This document shows positions 32,619-42,756 of a stretch of DNA of 64,000 bases, piece by piece. The notes under the pieces are model-generated. The model was given only the letters and a program-made list of their open reading frames with translations. It was not told the origin of the DNA and ran no database searches. Both the position numbers and the translations under genes were made by a program. The first letter of the stretch is position 1, and every line of letters starts with the position of its first letter. This DNA comes from Anaerovorax odorimutans (GTDB lineage: Bacteria; Bacillota; Clostridia; Peptostreptococcales; Anaerovoracaceae), in NCBI RefSeq assembly GCF_024459955.1, contig NZ_JANFXK010000001.1, forward strand, positions 372,001 through 436,000, written 5' to 3'.

Positions 32619-33428
32619 ATTCTCAATTCTCCTCAATGCTTTGCTATTCCTTAGTTTAGTACACTTTCGGGGGTTCGTCAAGGAGGCGGCGCAATGTTTT
32701 GCCGCAGCAAGGCTCTCGGAGGACGCCTCTGGGATTGGACCTGCGCTCTCCGACGGGTTTTGTCGTTTTAAGCGATGCTTTCCGGCGGCTCCGGCAAGTG
32801 AAACCTTCCGGTAACCAGAGCGGTTTTTTTGTGGAAAGTTACGCATTTTTCAACGTTCTCACGGTATCAGGAGCAACAGATAGCACAAATCTTACCTTTC
32901 AGTCGGGATCAGCAGCCCCAAACCCACAACTTTGCGTAACTTTTTTCTTTTTTTGCGAAAAGTTACCGCCTGTCCGGGGCCGCAGATGGGCGGACGGAAG
33001 AATCGGCTCATCTAAAACACTGCCCAAAAGACAAATTGCTATTTTTATCAACACTCAGCGAAAAAGCCAAGGCCTTGTTGACCTTTTTTCAAGGATACGG
33101 AGGCATGTGAGTATAGAAATCCGATCCATACACGCCTTTGAACGGGAGCAGAGGCCTCAAACCTTGAAAAAACATCAACAATAAATTGGAAATGAATCCA
33201 TTGTTGTACAAATAGGTACATTGCCTTAAAAAGCTTCAATTGAAGCAGGCACCCCGACCTGGCAGGCCGGACCGATGGGCAACAAAGACCGCTAGATCGT
33301 AGGAGGGGGCGCTGACTTCCATCATGTCCGTTATCCCGTCGGAAGTCCGCCGGACCGATGGGCGGCCAAACACCGCCTGCAAAAAACAAGGACTCCCCGG
33401 GACGAACAATAACTGTTATAATGTAACC
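32619..33428. other. 810-bp intergenic region holding non-coding repeat copy A
   Basis: No protein is supported here. Bases 32810-33235 are copy A of the dispersed repeat described separately. Shorter C/G-rich pieces such as GGCCGGACCGATGGGC occur at about 33264-33280 and, as CGCCGGACCGATGGGCGG, near 33350. One minus-strand open frame (33048-33389) is similar in translation to one in copy B, but substitutions fall at all codon positions, so it is not treated as a gene. Confidence 0.6.
32810..33235. repeat. Dispersed structured repeat, copy A (left flank of the sensor/NhaC locus)
   Basis: Two blocks match copy B at 37860-38410 in the same orientation. Block 1 (32811-32970) begins CGGTAACC and ends GTTACCGCC. 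It contains AAAGTTACGCA (32835-32845) complementary to TGCGTAACTTT (32933-32943), and the latter can alternatively pair with AAAAGTTAC just downstream. Block 2 (about 33030-33235) has TTGTTGACCTTTTTTCAAGG (33075-33094) complementary to CCTTGAAAAAACATCAACAA (33162-33181), with a variable loop. A hairpin CAACAAT/ATTGTTG follows. Confidence 0.8.
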
Positions 33429-35165
33429 ATGAAAAGTATAACCGCAAGATTAATCTTCACAATTATTTTAATATCCCTCTCCGTGAGCCTGGTTATCGGT
33501 GCTACAACTTTGTACCGAAGTTCTTCTCTGCTGGAGAATGAAACTAAGACGCAGATTCTCTCTTCCACAAAAGAGCAGGCCAACGGATTGAGCGCTAAAT
33601 TCAGCCATATTGAAGGTCTGGTCGACTCGCTGGCCGGCACAGTGATGGCTTCTTTCGATGTGAAAAAAAAGCAGGCGGATCCCAACTATATAAGCTCCTT
33701 TAACCGGGATCTGAAAAAAATCATCAAAAACAGCCTTTCCGCCACCCAACTGGCTCACGGTCTGTATGTGACTTACAACCCCGAATTCACTTCACACAAC
33801 GATGAGGTCTGGTTCGCCCGTATGGACGGGCGGATCACCTACATTGCCGCAGACTTCGCAGCGAATAAGCGGGATTTCTCTCTGCCTTACGAGGAAGATA
33901 TGGCCTATTTTTTCAGGCCCCAGGAAACCGGTAAATCTTCCTGGACAGGCCCTTACTTTGATAAGGATGTGAGTCTGAATGTTCTTTCCTATTCCAAAGC
34001 AATCCGCATAGACGGCCATTTCATCGGTGTTGCCGGGGCGGATATCACCACAGGCACCACTCTGGATCTGGTCAGTTCCATGAGGCTTTATCCCCACGGC
34101 TACGCCTTCCTGTTGGATGAAAACCTCCATCCCATCATCGCCCCCGCCGATTCCCAGGCACCGAGTTATATAAAACCAGGCCAGGCTGCCGTAACGGAAT
34201 TCACTGCCGATGAAAAGCTGCTGATGGCTTATGCCCCGCTGTCCAACGGCTGGGTCCTGGCTACAGTACAGCCCCAATCGGAGGTTTACGCCGCGATTTC
34301 CCAGTTAAAAAACGCATTTCTTTTAATTTTCATCATCACCCTGGGCGCCATTATCATTGTCGCGATTTTCTTTTCCCGGGCCTTCTCAAAGCCAATTGAG
34401 GAAAAACAGCTGCTTTTGGAAAAAGAGAATTATGAAAAAGACGTTTTGCTTGTCTATCAGGCCCGGCAGGCCAAGATCGGTGAAATGATGGGCAATATCA
34501 CCCACCAGTGGAAACAGCCGCTCAACAGCATCCATCTGATTATCGAAAACCTCCTGGATGCCTATAACTATGATGCGCTGGACCGGGAAACCATGACTTC
34601 GGCCGCCGATAAAATTGAGACCATCACCAAAACCATGGCGCGGACCATCACCGATTTCACCGAGTTTCTCAAGCCGCCGGCGGAGAACAGTTCCTTTGAA
34701 GTCAATCGCTGTATCGCACTTGCCGTCTCCCTGATGGAAGAAAGTTTGAGACGCAATAATATCTCCGTGGATTTCGACACGAAAGAAACCTATCGGGCAT
34801 ATGGAAACGCCAACGAGTTTTCCCATGTGCTCTTTAACGTACTGAACAATGCCCGGGACGCGATCCTGGACAGCCGCACGGATGACCGCCGGATACGCAT
34901 TGACCTGCGCCATTGCATGAAAAGCGGAACCCAGTTTACGCAGCTGGAGATCTACAATGCAGGTATGCCAATCGATGACGAACAGCTGTCTCAAGTCTTC
35001 GACCAGTATTATACAACCAAACCGGCCGACGAGGGCACCGGTCTGGGACTGTACATCTCAAGGATCATCATTGAAAAGCGTATGAACGGCACCATCCGCC
35101 TTGTCAACCGCAGCCGTGGAGTAAGCTGTATTATCGAAATACCAACAAAAGGAGAAGCATCATGA
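33429..35165 (+). CDS. Membrane sensor histidine kinase with dCache sensor
   Basis: A 578-residue kinase. TM helix 1 is at about 7-28, followed by a periplasmic double-Cache region (about 40-290) with YSKAIRIDGHFIGVAGADIT as a typical Cache strand set, and TM helix 2 at about 292-314. The dimerisation/phosphoacceptor helix has ITHQWKQPLNS, His near residue 359. The ATPase domain has an N-box NVLNNARDAI near 470 and GTGLGLY near 536. The HQWKQPL H-box belongs to kinases that often work with short Cache sensors. No HAMP domain is clear. The chosen ATG 33429 starts the first TM; there is no good ribosome binding site. It overlaps the response-regulator gene by 4 bp. Confidence 0.85.
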   Translation: MKSITARLIFTIILISLSVSLVIGATTLYRSSSLLENETKTQILSSTKEQANGLSAKFSHIEGLVDSLAGTVMASFDVKKKQADPNYISSFNRDLKKIIKNSLSATQLAHGLYVTYNPEFTSHNDEVWFARMDGRITYIAADFAANKRDFSLPYEEDMAYFFRPQETGKSSWTGPYFDKDVSLNVLSYSKAIRIDGHFIGVAGADITTGTTLDLVSSMRLYPHGYAFLLDENLHPIIAPADSQAPSYIKPGQAAVTEFTADEKLLMAYAPLSNGWVLATVQPQSEVYAAISQLKNAFLLIFIITLGAIIIVAIFFSRAFSKPIEEKQLLLEKENYEKDVLLVYQARQAKIGEMMGNITHQWKQPLNSIHLIIENLLDAYNYDALDRETMTSAADKIETITKTMARTITDFTEFLKPPAENSSFEVNRCIALAVSLMEESLRRNNISVDFDTKETYRAYGNANEFSHVLFNVLNNARDAILDSRTDDRRIRIDLRHCMKSGTQFTQLEIYNAGMPIDDEQLSQVFDQYYTTKPADEGTGLGLYISRIIIEKRMNGTIRLVNRSRGVSCIIEIPTKGEAS

Positions 35166-35929
35166 ATGAAAACACTCCCCTCAGCAAAGTAAAAGTTCTC
35201 TATGTGGAAGACGACGACAACGCCCGGGATGCCCTGGCTTCCATGCTGAAAAGGCGTGTAGGCAGATTGTTTACGGCGAAAAACGGAGCCGAAGGCCTGG
35301 AGCTTTACCGCACCTATGAACCGGAAATCATCATCGCCGATCTTTTCATGCCGGAAATGGGCGGCGTTGATATGATCCGGCGAATCAGAGCCGACGGGAA
35401 CAAACCTTTTGTTATTATAACCACGGCAGTCAGCGAGTCGAAAGTGATTCTTGACGCAGTTGATGTGGGAATCGACAAATATATTGTCAAGCCGCTGGAT
35501 CTTCCGGACCTCATGGAAGAGCTGACGCTCATGGCCAGTGAAGCCGAAAAAAGGTCCGCGACAGGCAGCTCCCTGCCAGTGACGGTTCTGTCCCACAAAA
35601 AGGAGTTTGAAGCTTCCATAAAAAAGGATTTTTCCGCCTTTTTGAAGACCTTCACCGGCAAGGGTCCCTTGGATGTGAAGGTCCTTATCACAGACAGCAG
35701 TCTTGAAATTACCGCTATTGGAGTTTTAACGCCTTATGAAAAAACACTGCTTGACAACTTTCAGAATATTGCTATAATTAAACAAAACAGGCAATTGTTT
35801 TTCTCTATTAAAGGACCGGAGATCAGTAGGTTGATCGCAGATTGCTTAAACATGGATGTAGAAGTATCTGAAATCACCATTGACCCAAGAAGGGATATTA
35901 ATAAGTTGACGTTTCATTGGAAAGGTTAA
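35162..35929 (+). CDS. Response regulator: REC domain fused to MpsC/DUF2294-like domain
   Basis: A 255-residue protein. The receiver domain (about 9-125) has acidic pocket E16-D17-D18-D19, phosphoacceptor D60 (IIADLFMPEMGG), T88 (ITTA) and the conserved Lys in VKPLD. The C-terminal half (about 145-255) has no DNA-binding motif. Its GKGPLDVKVLI, GVLTPYEKTLL and closing beta strands resemble the MpsC/DUF2294 domain, linked to Na+/bicarbonate-type membrane systems. It therefore probably acts by protein contact rather than transcription. Its ATG overlaps the kinase stop, and an NhaC gene follows. Confidence 0.72.
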   Translation: MNENTPLSKVKVLYVEDDDNARDALASMLKRRVGRLFTAKNGAEGLELYRTYEPEIIIADLFMPEMGGVDMIRRIRADGNKPFVIITTAVSESKVILDAVDVGIDKYIVKPLDLPDLMEELTLMASEAEKRSATGSSLPVTVLSHKKEFEASIKKDFSAFLKTFTGKGPLDVKVLITDSSLEITAIGVLTPYEKTLLDNFQNIAIIKQNRQLFFSIKGPEISRLIADCLNMDVEVSEITIDPRRDINKLTFHWKG

Positions 35930-35962
35930 TAAAAAAACAGTCCTTTATCTGTTCGTTTATTA

Positions 35963-35998
35963 AAACCAATGCAAAGTGATTTGCGTTGGTTTTTTTAA
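35963..35998 (+). terminator. Terminator between response regulator and nhaC
   Basis: AAACCAATGCAAA and TTTGCGTTGG with a GTGA loop are followed by TTTTTTT. Only about 40 bp remain before the NhaC ATG, so NhaC expression may depend on read-through or on a compact promoter within this stretch. Confidence 0.85.
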
Positions 35999-36037
35999 TT
36001 GTTATTTTCATATCAAAGTAAAAGAAAGGAGTGGAAA

Positions 36038-37525
36038 ATGACAGACAAGCTAAAAGCGGAAGCCCGCAATTTTAAACCGTTGCGATCATTGATCGCTGTA
36101 GTCGTTGTAATCTTAGCAACTTATTTGATTACAAAATTATTTATTCCCAATGATGCTTCAGATTTGGGAGCATGGTCGCTTATACCTGCATTATTCTTAG
36201 TTATTTACATTTTTGCAACCAAAAGGATTTTGGAATCCCTCACCCTTGCATCTATCATGGGATTCATCATGGTTTCTGACGGAAGCAATCTTTTAAAGAC
36301 CTTCAGTGATTCTTTAATCGGAGTTATGATGTCTGAAGACATCGCCTGGCTCATCGTGGTCTGCGGCCTTATGGGCAGTATCATCAGCCTGATTGAACGT
36401 TCTGGCGGCGCCTTTGCCTTCGGCGAATGGGCCGCAACAAAAGCAAAGAGTCGAAAATCCGCACTCATCTGGACCTGGATTCTAGGGGTTATTATCTTCA
36501 TCGACGATTACCTCAACTCGCTGACTGTAGGTTCCTGTATGACATCCTTGACTGACAAGCATAAAGTCCCCCGCGAGATGTTGTCTTATGTGGTAAGCTC
36601 AACAGCCGCACCTCTATGTGTATTGATTCCTATTTCCACCTGGGCCGTATTCTGCGGCAGGCTGCTGGAATCTAACGGCTGGGCACCGGAAGGCAAAGGG
36701 CTTATCTATTTCATTTATACGATTCCCTTTAACTTTTACGGCTGGGCTGCCGCTCTTCTTGTCCCCCTCATCGTTATCGGTTTGATTCCCATCTTCGGTC
36801 CTATGAAGGGTGCGGAAAAGCGTGTTGCGGAAGGCGGCCCTTTGGCGCCTCCGGGATCGGAAAAAATCGACATTCATGGGGAAGGCAGTGAAATGGAAAT
36901 GCCTGACCATCCAAAGATGATGAATTTATTTTTACCAATTCTAGTATTAATTGGTTCCACGATTATCTTTGATGTGAAAATGGAGATGGGCGTTCTCTGT
37001 ACATTAGTATTTATGTTTGCATTTTACTTAATACAGGGGCTCATGTCTGCCATGGAATTCGCCGATGTGTGCGTAAAAGGACTCCAGAGCATGATTTTAC
37101 CGCTCATGCTGATGGTATTGGCCTTCCTTTTTGCAGAGGTAAACGATCAGATTGGCTTTACTGCCTATGTAATCCATTCCGCCGCCAAACTCATGACTCC
37201 TGCTCTGATGCCATTTATCATTTTTATGGCACTGGCTGTTACAGAATTCATTACCGGTACCAACTGGGGAATGTACGTTATTGCGCTTCCTATTGTAATT
37301 CCCCTTGCCACAGAACTGGATGTAAACATGGCGTTAGCTGTGGCCGCAGTTCTGTCCGCCGGCGTTTTGGGAAGCCACTGCTGCTTCTACTCTGACGCCA
37401 CCATCCTGACCTCCTCCGCCTGTGGCTGTGACAATTTCCGTCATGCCTTTACGCAGATGCCCTTCGGACTTTTGGCGGGCGTAATCGCGGCTGTCGGATT
37501 CCTGATCTGCGGCTTCATCTTCTGA
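36038..37525 (+). CDS. nhaC: Na+/H+ antiporter of the NhaC family
   Basis: A 495-residue membrane protein with about 12 hydrophobic segments. Motifs typical of NhaC/YfcC-type carriers are seen: the DDYLNSLTVGSCM stretch (about 155-167) with the conserved Asp pair, a central ...GLQSMILPLMLMVLAF helix and GSHCCFYSDATILTSSACGCDN near 445-466. It exchanges Na+ for protons (or amino-acid-like substrates in some members). AAAGGAGTGG precedes ATG 36038. It is downstream of the sensor/regulator genes, separated by a terminator. Confidence 0.85.
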   Translation: MTDKLKAEARNFKPLRSLIAVVVVILATYLITKLFIPNDASDLGAWSLIPALFLVIYIFATKRILESLTLASIMGFIMVSDGSNLLKTFSDSLIGVMMSEDIAWLIVVCGLMGSIISLIERSGGAFAFGEWAATKAKSRKSALIWTWILGVIIFIDDYLNSLTVGSCMTSLTDKHKVPREMLSYVVSSTAAPLCVLIPISTWAVFCGRLLESNGWAPEGKGLIYFIYTIPFNFYGWAAALLVPLIVIGLIPIFGPMKGAEKRVAEGGPLAPPGSEKIDIHGEGSEMEMPDHPKMMNLFLPILVLIGSTIIFDVKMEMGVLCTLVFMFAFYLIQGLMSAMEFADVCVKGLQSMILPLMLMVLAFLFAEVNDQIGFTAYVIHSAAKLMTPALMPFIIFMALAVTEFITGTNWGMYVIALPIVIPLATELDVNMALAVAAVLSAGVLGSHCCFYSDATILTSSACGCDNFRHAFTQMPFGLLAGVIAAVGFLICGFIF

Positions 37526-37556
37526 GTTATCGGCCAGCGGCGTATACGGAATATAT

Positions 37557-37613
37557 GAAAGAAGGACAGGGAGCATATCCTCTTGGAAGCTTCCTGTCCT
37601 TTCAATTTTTCTT
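37557..37613 (+). terminator. Terminator of nhaC
   Basis: GAAAG.AGGACAGG pairs with CCTGTCCTTTC and is followed by AATTTTTCTTTT. Confidence 0.8.
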
Positions 37614-38510
37614 TTGTTCCGCAAATCCACCTTAAATATCAGATAGGCTCCAAAAAATGATAGTATTGCCTGGGCTGGCATTGGAAAATAAGAAGGAATA
37701 TCAAAGGGTATAATTATTTAAAGGGGAAATGATACTTTCAGGCAAGAACGCAGCGAAATTTTCATAAAACTATCAAAATAGAGCAATGGAATATACCCTA
37801 TTGATATTCAGATCTTCCGGCCCGCTATGGCTGCGATCACAACCGGCAGGTGGCGCCCCGGTAACCAAAGCGATTTTTTGTCAAAAGTTACGCATTTTCC
37901 AACGTTCTCACGGCGTCAATCGCAACAGATAGCACAAATTATTCTTTTCAGCCGGCACGAGCAGCCTCAAACCCACAACTTTGCGTAACTTTTTTCTTTT
38001 TTCGCAAAAAGTTACCGCCCGCCGCCCAGCTAGAGGCTGGACCGACGGGCCGCAGGCGGGAACATCCAAATTGAGGCGCCCGGGGCTGCTGATGGGCGGT
38101 CGGAGAGTAAAGATTTGTGCTGTTGGCTCTTTCGAAATTTGCAGGGTCGTTGGAAATTACGCAATTATTGGAAAAAGTCAGGCTGTGTAGAAAAAGCTGA
38201 CAAAAAAGTAAATCGCTATTTTTATCAACACCCAGCGAAAAACCCGGTTCCTGTTGACTCTTTTTCAAGGGTACAGCGCACGCAAGCACAAAAATTCGGC
38301 CGATATGTGAATTCGAGCCAGGAAAGAGGCAGCAAACCTTGAAAATGGTTCAACAATTAGACTGAAATGAGTCCATTGTTGGACAAATATACGGATTGCT
38401 TGAAAAAGCCCCACCTGGCTCCCGATTCTCCAATGAAACTGCCCCGGCAAGTCAGGAGCGGGCAACCCACAGTGCGGCAGCAGCCTCAAACCAGATACGA
38501 ATCAGATACG
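37614..38510. other. Intergenic region holding repeat copy B
   Basis: No protein is supported. 37614-37859 is AT-rich spacer without visible features. 37860-38410 is repeat copy B. 38410-38510 is a short GC-rich tail before the tuf terminator. A minus-strand open frame at 38265-38489 mirrors one in copy A only because the DNA is similar. Confidence 0.55.
37860..38410. repeat. Dispersed structured repeat, copy B (right flank of the sensor/NhaC locus)
   Basis: The copy has the same two blocks and order as copy A. Block 1 is 37861-38019, with AAAGTTACGCA at 37884-37894 and TGCGTAACTTT at 37982-37992, 87 nt apart exactly as in A. Block 2 is about 38205-38410, with CTGTTGACTCTTTTTCAAGG (38251-38270) complementary to CCTTGAAAATGGTTCAACAA (38337-38356). 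The spacer between blocks is about 120 bp longer than in A and includes, near 38107-38165, a degraded inverted copy of part of block 1. Confidence 0.8.
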
Positions 38511-38541
38511 ACAAAACCACCGGATCTCCGGTGGTTTTGTC
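38511..38541 (-). terminator. Terminator of tuf
   Basis: AAAACCACCGGA and TCCGGTGGTTTT form a strong stem with a U-tract on the minus strand, 25 bp beyond the tuf stop. Confidence 0.85.
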
Positions 38542-38565
38542 TACTATATGTCAAGTTGTTTTTGA

Positions 38566-39759
38566 CTACTCGATGATGCCGGATACGACTCCGGATCCTA
38601 CTGTTCTTCCGCCTTCTCTGATGGCGAATCTCAGTCCTTCTTCAATCGCGATCGGTGTGATCAGTTCGATTGTCATCGTGATGTTGTCTCCAGGCATGCA
38701 CATCTCAGTTCCTTCCGGTAACTGCAGATCGCCTGTTACGTCCGTTGTTCTGAAATAGAACTGCGGTCTGTATCCGTTGAAGAATGGTGTGTGTCTTCCG
38801 CCTTCTTCCTTTTTCAGCACGTATACTTCGCCTTTGAACTTAGTATGCGGGTTGATGGTTCCCGGTGCTGCCAGTACCTGGCCTCTTTCGATTTCATCTC
38901 TCTGCACGCCTCTCAGCAGCGCTCCGATGTTGTCGCCTGTCTCCGCTACGTCCAGCAGCTTTCTGAACATTTCGATTCCGGTTACGACTACCTTTCTTCT
39001 CTCTTCTGTCAGTCCTACGATTTCTACTTCTTCGCCGACTTTCAGGCAGCCTCTTTCTACTCTTCCGGTCGCTACCGTACCACGGCCTGTGATGGAGAAT
39101 ACGTCCTCTACCGGCATGATGAACGGCTTGTCGTTATCTCTTTCCGGTTCCGGAATGTAGCTGTCTACTGCTTCGAACAGTTCCACGATCTTGTCACCCC
39201 ATGGGCCAGCAGGATCTTCCAGCGCCATCAGCGCGGATCCTCTGATGATCGGTGTGTCGTCTCCTGGGAATTCGTATTCATCCAGCAGTTCTCTTACTTC
39301 CATTTCTACCAGATCCAGCAGTTCCTCGTCGTCTACCATGTCGCACTTGTTCAGGAATACGATGATATATGGTACGCCTACCTGTCTGGACAGGAGGATG
39401 TGTTCTCTTGTCTGCGGCATCGGGCCGTCTGTCGCTGCTACTACCAGGATCGCTCCGTCCATCTGAGCAGCTCCTGTGATCATGTTCTTTACGTAGTCAG
39501 CATGTCCCGGGCAGTCTACGTGAGCGTAGTGTCTGTTAGGAGTTTCGTACTCTACGTGAGCCGTAGCGATGGTGATTCCTCTTTCTTTTTCTTCCGGGGC
39601 TTTATCGATCTGGTCGAAAGCTACCTTTTCACCCAGCTGATATCTCTGCTGCAGAGTTGTTGTGATCGCTGCTGTCAGAGTTGTCTTACCGTGGTCTACG
39701 TGACCAATGGTTCCGATATTAATATGCGGTTTGTTTCTTTCAAACTTTTGCTTTGCCAT
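38566..39759 (-). CDS. tuf: Elongation factor Tu
   Basis: The 397-residue GTPase delivers aminoacyl-tRNA to the ribosome. P-loop GHVDHGKTT is at about residues 18-26, switch [14 protein letters not shown] at about 81-92, NKCD at about 136-139 and SAL near 174. Domains 2 and 3 are complete. GAAAGGAG precedes the ATG. It is the last gene of the str cluster rpsL-rpsG-fusA-tuf. A terminator right after it shows the S10 ribosomal operon does not follow directly, unlike in many Firmicutes. Confidence 0.98.
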   Translation of the reverse strand: MAKQKFERNKPHINIGTIGHVDHGKTTLTAAITTTLQQRYQLGEKVAFDQIDKAPEEKERGITIATAHVEYETPNRHYAHVDCPGHADYVKNMITGAAQMDGAILVVAATDGPMPQTREHILLSRQVGVPYIIVFLNKCDMVDDEELLDLVEMEVRELLDEYEFPGDDTPIIRGSALMALEDPAGPWGDKIVELFEAVDSYIPEPERDNDKPFIMPVEDVFSITGRGTVATGRVERGCLKVGEEVEIVGLTEERRKVVVTGIEMFRKLLDVAETGDNIGALLRGVQRDEIERGQVLAAPGTINPHTKFKGEVYVLKKEEGGRHTPFFNGYRPQFYFRTTDVTGDLQLPEGTEMCMPGDNITMTIELITPIAIEEGLRFAIREGGRTVGSGVVSGIIE

Positions 39760-39847
39760 TTTAATTCTCCTTTCTGTCGATTCGCAAATTGTGCGAACCG
39801 CAATCCCTTCTTCCTTCCGGCTGACGCCGTCCTAATCAAAGAAAGGG

Positions 39848-41911
39848 TTATTTATTGATAGATTCTACTAAGCTATCAGGCAGTTTTTCGAAGTGGTCGA
39901 ACTGCATTACATAAACGCCTCTGCCCTGTGTCTTGGAACGAAGGTCTGTTGCGTATCCGAACATTTCGGAAAGCGGCACGTATCCTCTTACGGCTACGGC
40001 ACCGTTATTCATGTCGGAACCTTCGATTCTTCCTCTTCTGGAACTGATGTCGCCGATTACGTCTCCCATATATTCTTCAGGAACCGTAACCTCAACCTTG
40101 AAGATCGGCTCAAGGAGTACCGGTTTCGCCTTTTTGCAGGCTTCTCTAAAGGCCATGGACGCAGCGATCTTAAACGCCATTTCAGAGGAGTCGACTTCGT
40201 GGTAAGAACCGTCATACAGCTCTACGCCGACATCGACAACCTGATATCCTGCCATAGGACCGGTCTGCATCGCTTCTTTGATTCCTTCTTCGATCTTGGG
40301 GATGTATTCCTTCGGAATCGCACCGCCCACGATAGCGTTCTTGAATTCAAAGCCTTCGCCCGGCTCTCTCGGGAAGATCCTAATCTTAACGTGACCATAC
40401 TGGCCGCGGCCGCCGGACTGCTTGGCATACTTGTGATCCACGTCAGCAAGCTGCGAAATAGTCTCTTTGTAGGAAACCTGCGGCTTACCTACGTTGGCCT
40501 CTACTTTGAATTCGCGCAGCAGTCTGTCTACGATGATTTCAAGGTGGAGTTCACCCATACCGGCGATGATAGTCTGTCCTGTTTCTTCGTTGGTATAAGT
40601 TTTGAAAGTCGGGTCTTCTTCAGCGAGTTTCGCCAGAGCGATACCCATCTTTTCCTGTCCGGCTTTTGTCTTCGGCTCAATGGCGATTTCAATTACCGGA
40701 TCCGGGAATTCCATGGACTCCAGAATGATCTCGTGCTTATCGTCGCACAGAGTATCACCTGTCGTCGTATCTTTCAAACCTACGGCAGCTGCGATATCTC
40801 CGGAGTAAACCTCACTGATTTCCTCTCTCTTATTCGCATGCATCTGCAGGATTCTTCCGATTCTTTCCTTCTTGCCCTTCGTTGAGTTGTAAACATAGGA
40901 GCCTGATTTGAGCGTACCGGAGTATACTCTGAAAAAGGCCAGTTTTCCAACAAACGGGTCAGCCATGATTTTGAATGCCAGAGCGGAGAAAGGTCCCTTA
41001 TCGTCAGCAGGTCTTTCCTCTTCCTCTTCTTTTCCCGGAACAGTTCCCTTGATTGGCGGGATGTCCAGCGGGGAAGGCATATAATCCACAACTGCGTCCA
41101 GCATCATCTGAACACCTTTGTTTCTGTAGGCGGAACCACATGTTACCGGAATCATTTCACCGGCCAGAGTCTGTACTCTGATGGCGTCTTTGATTTCCTG
41201 CTTTGTCAGTTCTTCGCCCTCCAGGAATTTCATCATCAGCTCTTCATCCGTTTCGGCAACGGATTCTACCAGCTTGTCTCTCCATTCCTGAGCAGTATCT
41301 TTCAGGTCATCCGGAATCTCCTCAATGGCAAATTCCTTTCCAAGATCGTCTTTGTATATCTCTGCTTTCATCTCTACTAAGTCGATAATCCCAATAAAAT
41401 CTTCCTGGGCACCGATCGGCAGCTGGATAGGCACTGCATTGGCCTTCAATCTGTCTTTTACCATGTCTACGACTCTGTAAAAGTCAGCTCCCATGATGTC
41501 CATTTTATTGACGAAGATCATTCTCGGAACACCGTACTTTTCCGCCTGTCTCCAAACAGTCTCGGACTGAGGTTCAACCCCGCCCTTTGCGCAAAGTACA
41601 GTGACCGCTCCGTCCAGTACTCGCAGGGAACGTTCTACTTCAACGGTGAAGTCCACGTGTCCCGGTGTATCGATAATATTGATTCTAACGTCTTTCCATT
41701 GAGCTGTAGTAGCAGCAGAGGTGATAGTGATACCACGTTCCTGTTCCTGTTCCATCCAGTCCATTGTCGCCGCGCCTTCATGCGTTTCGCCAAGCTTGTG
41801 CGTTCTTCCTGTATAGAAAAGAATTCGTTCTGTGGTTGTGGTCTTACCGGCGTCGATGTGCGCCATAATACCAATGTTTCTAGTTTTTTCTAATGGAAAA
41901 CTTCTAGGCAT
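39848..41911 (-). CDS. fusA: Elongation factor G
   Basis: The 687-residue translocase GTPase moves tRNA and mRNA through the ribosome. It has [14 protein letters not shown] with the P-loop at about 11-24, a DTPGHVDF switch II near 81-88, NKMD near 135-138 and the complete five-domain length. The second of two adjacent ATGs (41909-41911) fits the GGGAGG spacing and the family start MPR better than the first. It lies 88 bp before tuf. Confidence 0.97.
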   Translation of the reverse strand: MPRSFPLEKTRNIGIMAHIDAGKTTTTERILFYTGRTHKLGETHEGAATMDWMEQEQERGITITSAATTAQWKDVRINIIDTPGHVDFTVEVERSLRVLDGAVTVLCAKGGVEPQSETVWRQAEKYGVPRMIFVNKMDIMGADFYRVVDMVKDRLKANAVPIQLPIGAQEDFIGIIDLVEMKAEIYKDDLGKEFAIEEIPDDLKDTAQEWRDKLVESVAETDEELMMKFLEGEELTKQEIKDAIRVQTLAGEMIPVTCGSAYRNKGVQMMLDAVVDYMPSPLDIPPIKGTVPGKEEEEERPADDKGPFSALAFKIMADPFVGKLAFFRVYSGTLKSGSYVYNSTKGKKERIGRILQMHANKREEISEVYSGDIAAAVGLKDTTTGDTLCDDKHEIILESMEFPDPVIEIAIEPKTKAGQEKMGIALAKLAEEDPTFKTYTNEETGQTIIAGMGELHLEIIVDRLLREFKVEANVGKPQVSYKETISQLADVDHKYAKQSGGRGQYGHVKIRIFPREPGEGFEFKNAIVGGAIPKEYIPKIEEGIKEAMQTGPMAGYQVVDVGVELYDGSYHEVDSSEMAFKIAASMAFREACKKAKPVLLEPIFKVEVTVPEEYMGDVIGDISSRRGRIEGSDMNNGAVAVRGYVPLSEMFGYATDLRSKTQGRGVYVMQFDHFEKLPDSLVESINK

Positions 41912-42081
41912 CATATCCTCCCTTCTACCTGTTGTTTTTTAATTAAGTGATACGTCATCGTGTGATGCAGAAAAAATCGTTCGCAGCCAGGCGTCAAAAC
42001 GCTGAAAGCGGGCGTACAAATAAGTACGTGAACCGCACGAATCGCAGCCAGTGACGCTGTGGGCGATTTTGGCAAATCACA

Positions 42082-42705
<624 letters not shown>

Positions 42706-42756
42706 TCATGACATACATAAAATCTATGATCAAGAACACGCTTTATTTCCCGATTA

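Noticed and set aside
32619-32846. N-terminal extension of aroD to 32846
   Set aside because: The added 76 residues are low-complexity, non-homologous and lie in the intergenic region; the family start matches 32618.
32810-32970. Block 1 of the repeat as a complete MITE with CGGTAAC/GTTACCG ends
   Set aside because: Homology continues beyond these ends into block 2 in both copies and no target-site duplication is visible, so a simple MITE is not supported.
33048-33389. Minus-strand 113-residue frame in repeat copy A, similar in translation to the frame at 38265-38489 (shared FVQQWxHF and FSRFxAS words)
   Set aside because: The similarity is explained by DNA-level repeat identity. Substitutions occur at all codon positions, the frames have different ends, and neither has a ribosome binding site.
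39893-40885. Plus-strand open frames opposite fusA, tuf, rpoB and rpoC (several of 250-500 residues)
   Set aside because: They are shadows produced by the codon bias of highly expressed genes. The compositions are unnatural and no start signals are seen.
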